In this document: piece after piece, positions 61,701 through 64,000 of the stretch
Layout: the number at the start of each line of letters is the position of its first letter
Numbering within the stretch: position 1 is the stretch's first letter
NCBI RefSeq assembly: GCF_949628215.1
Contig: NC_134283.1
Coordinates: 12,585,638 to 12,649,637 of the forward strand
Source of the DNA: Phalacrocorax aristotelis
Taxonomy: Eukaryota > Chordata > Aves > Suliformes > Phalacrocoracidae
Length of the DNA stretch: 64,000 bases
Direction of reading: 5' to 3'
Notes under the pieces: generated by a model
Told to the model about the DNA's origin: nothing
Seen by the model: the letters and a program-made list of their open reading frames with translations, nothing else
Database searches by the model: none
Program-made: the position numbers and the translations under genes

Positions 61701-64000
61701 AATTCCTTGCTTAGTCATCTCTGGCCTAAATTAAAAGTATAGTAAAAATTAGCCACATAAACATTGCTATTGTAATTTAAAAGAAAATTAGCAAACATTG
61801 CAGTGCCTTCAAAATAAGCAGTGAGATTTTTCTACCTTACAGAAACTGAAGGCATTTTAAAAAAAGTAATATTTAAAAAAAAATCAGTGTTTGATGTGAG
61901 AGAAATTAAGAAAAACTTACATTGTGAAAACAAAATATGTAATCTTAAATCATTAACAGTGAAATTTAGCCATCTCATTAGTTATACAGTCACATCCTGC
62001 CTATGCCAAAGCTTACTGAAGCCATAGAAAATCTCCCCTTTAATTGCCATTATTCTATGAACAAACACACTCAGGCTAATAAGGATTATTTGCAATGCAA
62101 CAGCCTGAATAGGTGCCTCAGTAGTGGGCTCTAAATAAATAAATATAGTCTTGAGAAACATTGTGTCCAGTCTGGGTTATGGATTTACAAAAGATTTGTA
62201 AGCAATAATATAAAGGTATGGTAGAATAAATTTGCAAATGGAATGATGTAGACATGTGAGTCAGAGGTGAGGAGAACTCAGACTGTAAAAGACAGGAGTG
62301 AAAAAAGGAAAAATATTATTCATTACAGTTTTATAGACAGACTTTTTTGTTACATTTTATTTCAAAGAATAAATAGGGAACGGTTTGCAGGAATATAATC
62401 CATATAGTGCCATCAAATCTGAGGAGCACACTCAAATGTTTTCTTATACTATATATATATATATTTAAAGTCTGATGCTGAAGCTGTGACATTGATGATA
62501 GTGTGTTACACATTTTAGTAGGAACTGAATCAGGGCTTCAGTCCAACACCTGCAAAGTACTTGAGTTCACGTATGACTTTCAGCCCATGGGGAAATCCAG
62601 TGAAATTAACATATATATATACACACACGTATATAATTCCTACTATAGGCATAGATTTGCTCTGCTACAGAAGTGCCAGTAGTTATTTTAACCTGGCTGA
62701 AGCCATTAGTATGATTTTTATTGCTTTGTATACTTTGATGCCTTTATTTTTCAAACATTTGTAATAAACAGTTTTTCTGTTGCTTTATCAGGAATCAGAG
62801 CTTGAATGCCTTCGTTTTTTTGGCTAAAATCTTGTACCTCATATTGTTCATTTTCTTTCTGGGTAATGCATTTGTGCCCATATGCAGCAGCTGTGTTTAA
62901 TGAGCTGGAGCACAACAAAGCCATTGAAACATGAACTCTGCATATCAGCACATATATGAAGTAAGGGGTGGACTATGGGTTAAAACAACTTCCTGTCTTT
63001 TCTTTTGGAATTGTAATATATCATCATGTTCTTCTATAATAGTATTTACTGTATTAAATTTCTCTAAGATGAAGCACTGAGTCACTTATTGGTTTGATTC
63101 GTGACAAATATTGACTATATTGTCTTACTGTCCCTTCTTAAGGCCTTTCTTACCATATTTCAGATTCAAACTAGGAATAAATTTGAATGGAATGACTGTA
63201 TTAACAGTCTAGAACCATTGTATTCAGCTGAGCAGATTAAGCACTTCTGGTAAGAGGTGGTCAGGATTGTGCTTCTTCAGTAGCTGTATTTTCAGCTGAA
63301 CATCACTTGTTCTGAAACACATGTTCTACAGCTCCCACGTAAATCACCAAACTATGAATAATAGGGATTAGATTATTTAGAAATAGCTCTTGAAGTTAAA
63401 CTATTGTAGTTGCCAGTAGTATTGTTTTATGTAATAAAATTAGATACTTTCACTTTTCTAAAAGTGTTAATAAAGGAGTTTTAAAACCTTTGCTAAATTT
63501 AGATATGGTAGTATACCCTTGTTGTCCACCAAAATTAAATTTTGCTTAAAAAAACCCCCAAAACAAACCCAAACAAACCCTTCCATATCCCTTGAATTTG
63601 ATACATTTGAAGTGTGGCTCTATTAAAAGATACTACCATATAAAAATCAGTTCTCTCCTGTGTATTGAGTATTTGCTTTTTTAGTAACAAACTATTGCTA
63701 TTTTTTAACTTGGTTTTGGAACAAAAAGTGCACTAGATTTGGGTTTTTTTTCCCCTTTTTCATCATTAGGAGAAGTATTTATTGCATTCCAACTATTAAA
63801 TTTTGCTCTAGCTTATGGAAGATAATCTACTTTAAATGGTATGGAACAGTGTATTGGTTCTAATTGTTTGTTTGATTAAGAGCCCATGGAATAGAAGATG
63901 CACATTAAGAATGTTTAAGTTAACTCACTTTAATTCACTGTCCATTACCCACTTAGGCTGCTGTTTCATAAAGAGGAAAAGAGAGACAGGAAAGTAAACG
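58705..64000. other. Intergenic AT-rich region, no gene supported
   Basis: 5.3 kb with short open frames only, none with recognisable protein content. It holds small AT dinucleotide tracts (near 60001-60015, 62451-62465 and 62611-62635), an A/C-rich tract at 63547-63582, and two motifs resembling CTCF sites (59073-59088 and 61424-61438). From human synteny the next gene in this direction would be DPY19L3, but I see no DPY19L3 coding exon here. Confidence 0.55.

Noticed and set aside
58705..64000. 3' end of DPY19L3 on the - strand
   Set aside because: Expected next gene from synteny, but no coding exon is recognisable; I cannot tell intergenic sequence from a long 3' UTR.
1..64000. CRISPR array, operon, tRNA/rRNA gene or other undescribed system
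   Set aside because: No spaced direct repeats, clustered short genes, cloverleaf or rRNA-like sequence seen on either strand; the content is a normal bird gene pair with retroelements.

Overview
The window is vertebrate nuclear DNA, almost certainly from a bird. It has GT-AG introns, CpG-island promoters, three CR1 non-LTR retrotransposon copies (two ending in the typical ATTCTATGATTCT-like tail) and two solo LTRs of a family common in bird genomes. I see no prokaryotic features, CRISPR array, tRNA or rRNA gene.

Two protein-coding genes converge tail to tail. ANKRD27 (VARP) lies on the + strand from a CpG-island promoter (about 1-1250) to a 3' UTR ending near 51.4 kb. I could place 28 coding exons (9932-48189) with intact reading frame and consensus GT-AG sites, giving a 1064-residue model: N-terminal region, VPS9 Rab21-exchange domain, ankyrin block 1, a Ser-rich and acidic linker with the VAMP7-binding region, ankyrin block 2 and a divergent C-terminal tail. 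Two CHPLCxCxxC zinc microdomains that bind retromer are present. PDCD5 lies on the - strand (52704-56483, six coding exons, 126 residues) and starts in a second CpG island (about 55960-57000). The ANKRD27-PDCD5 tail-to-tail order is the same as on human chromosome 19q13, from memory.

Layout: 1-580 promoter and noncoding exon 1 of ANKRD27; 580-9902 intron 1; 9903-48189 coding exons and introns, with CR1 copies in introns 9 and 23, a solo LTR in intron 20 and older CR1/L3-like remnants in introns 1 and 12; 48190-51455 3' UTR; 51755-56540 PDCD5; 57611-58704 a solo LTR joined directly to a CR1 fragment; 58705-64000 intergenic AT-rich DNA with no gene I can support.

The two genes have unrelated functions (endosomal trafficking; a small helical protein linked to TIP60 and the TRiC chaperonin). 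The most notable thing is not a new system but a set of three near-perfect tandem duplications inside ANKRD27. One of them copies most of exon 18 and creates an acceptor-competent but donor-less duplicate exon that would run into a stop codon. This is either a real recent structural variant or an assembly false duplication.
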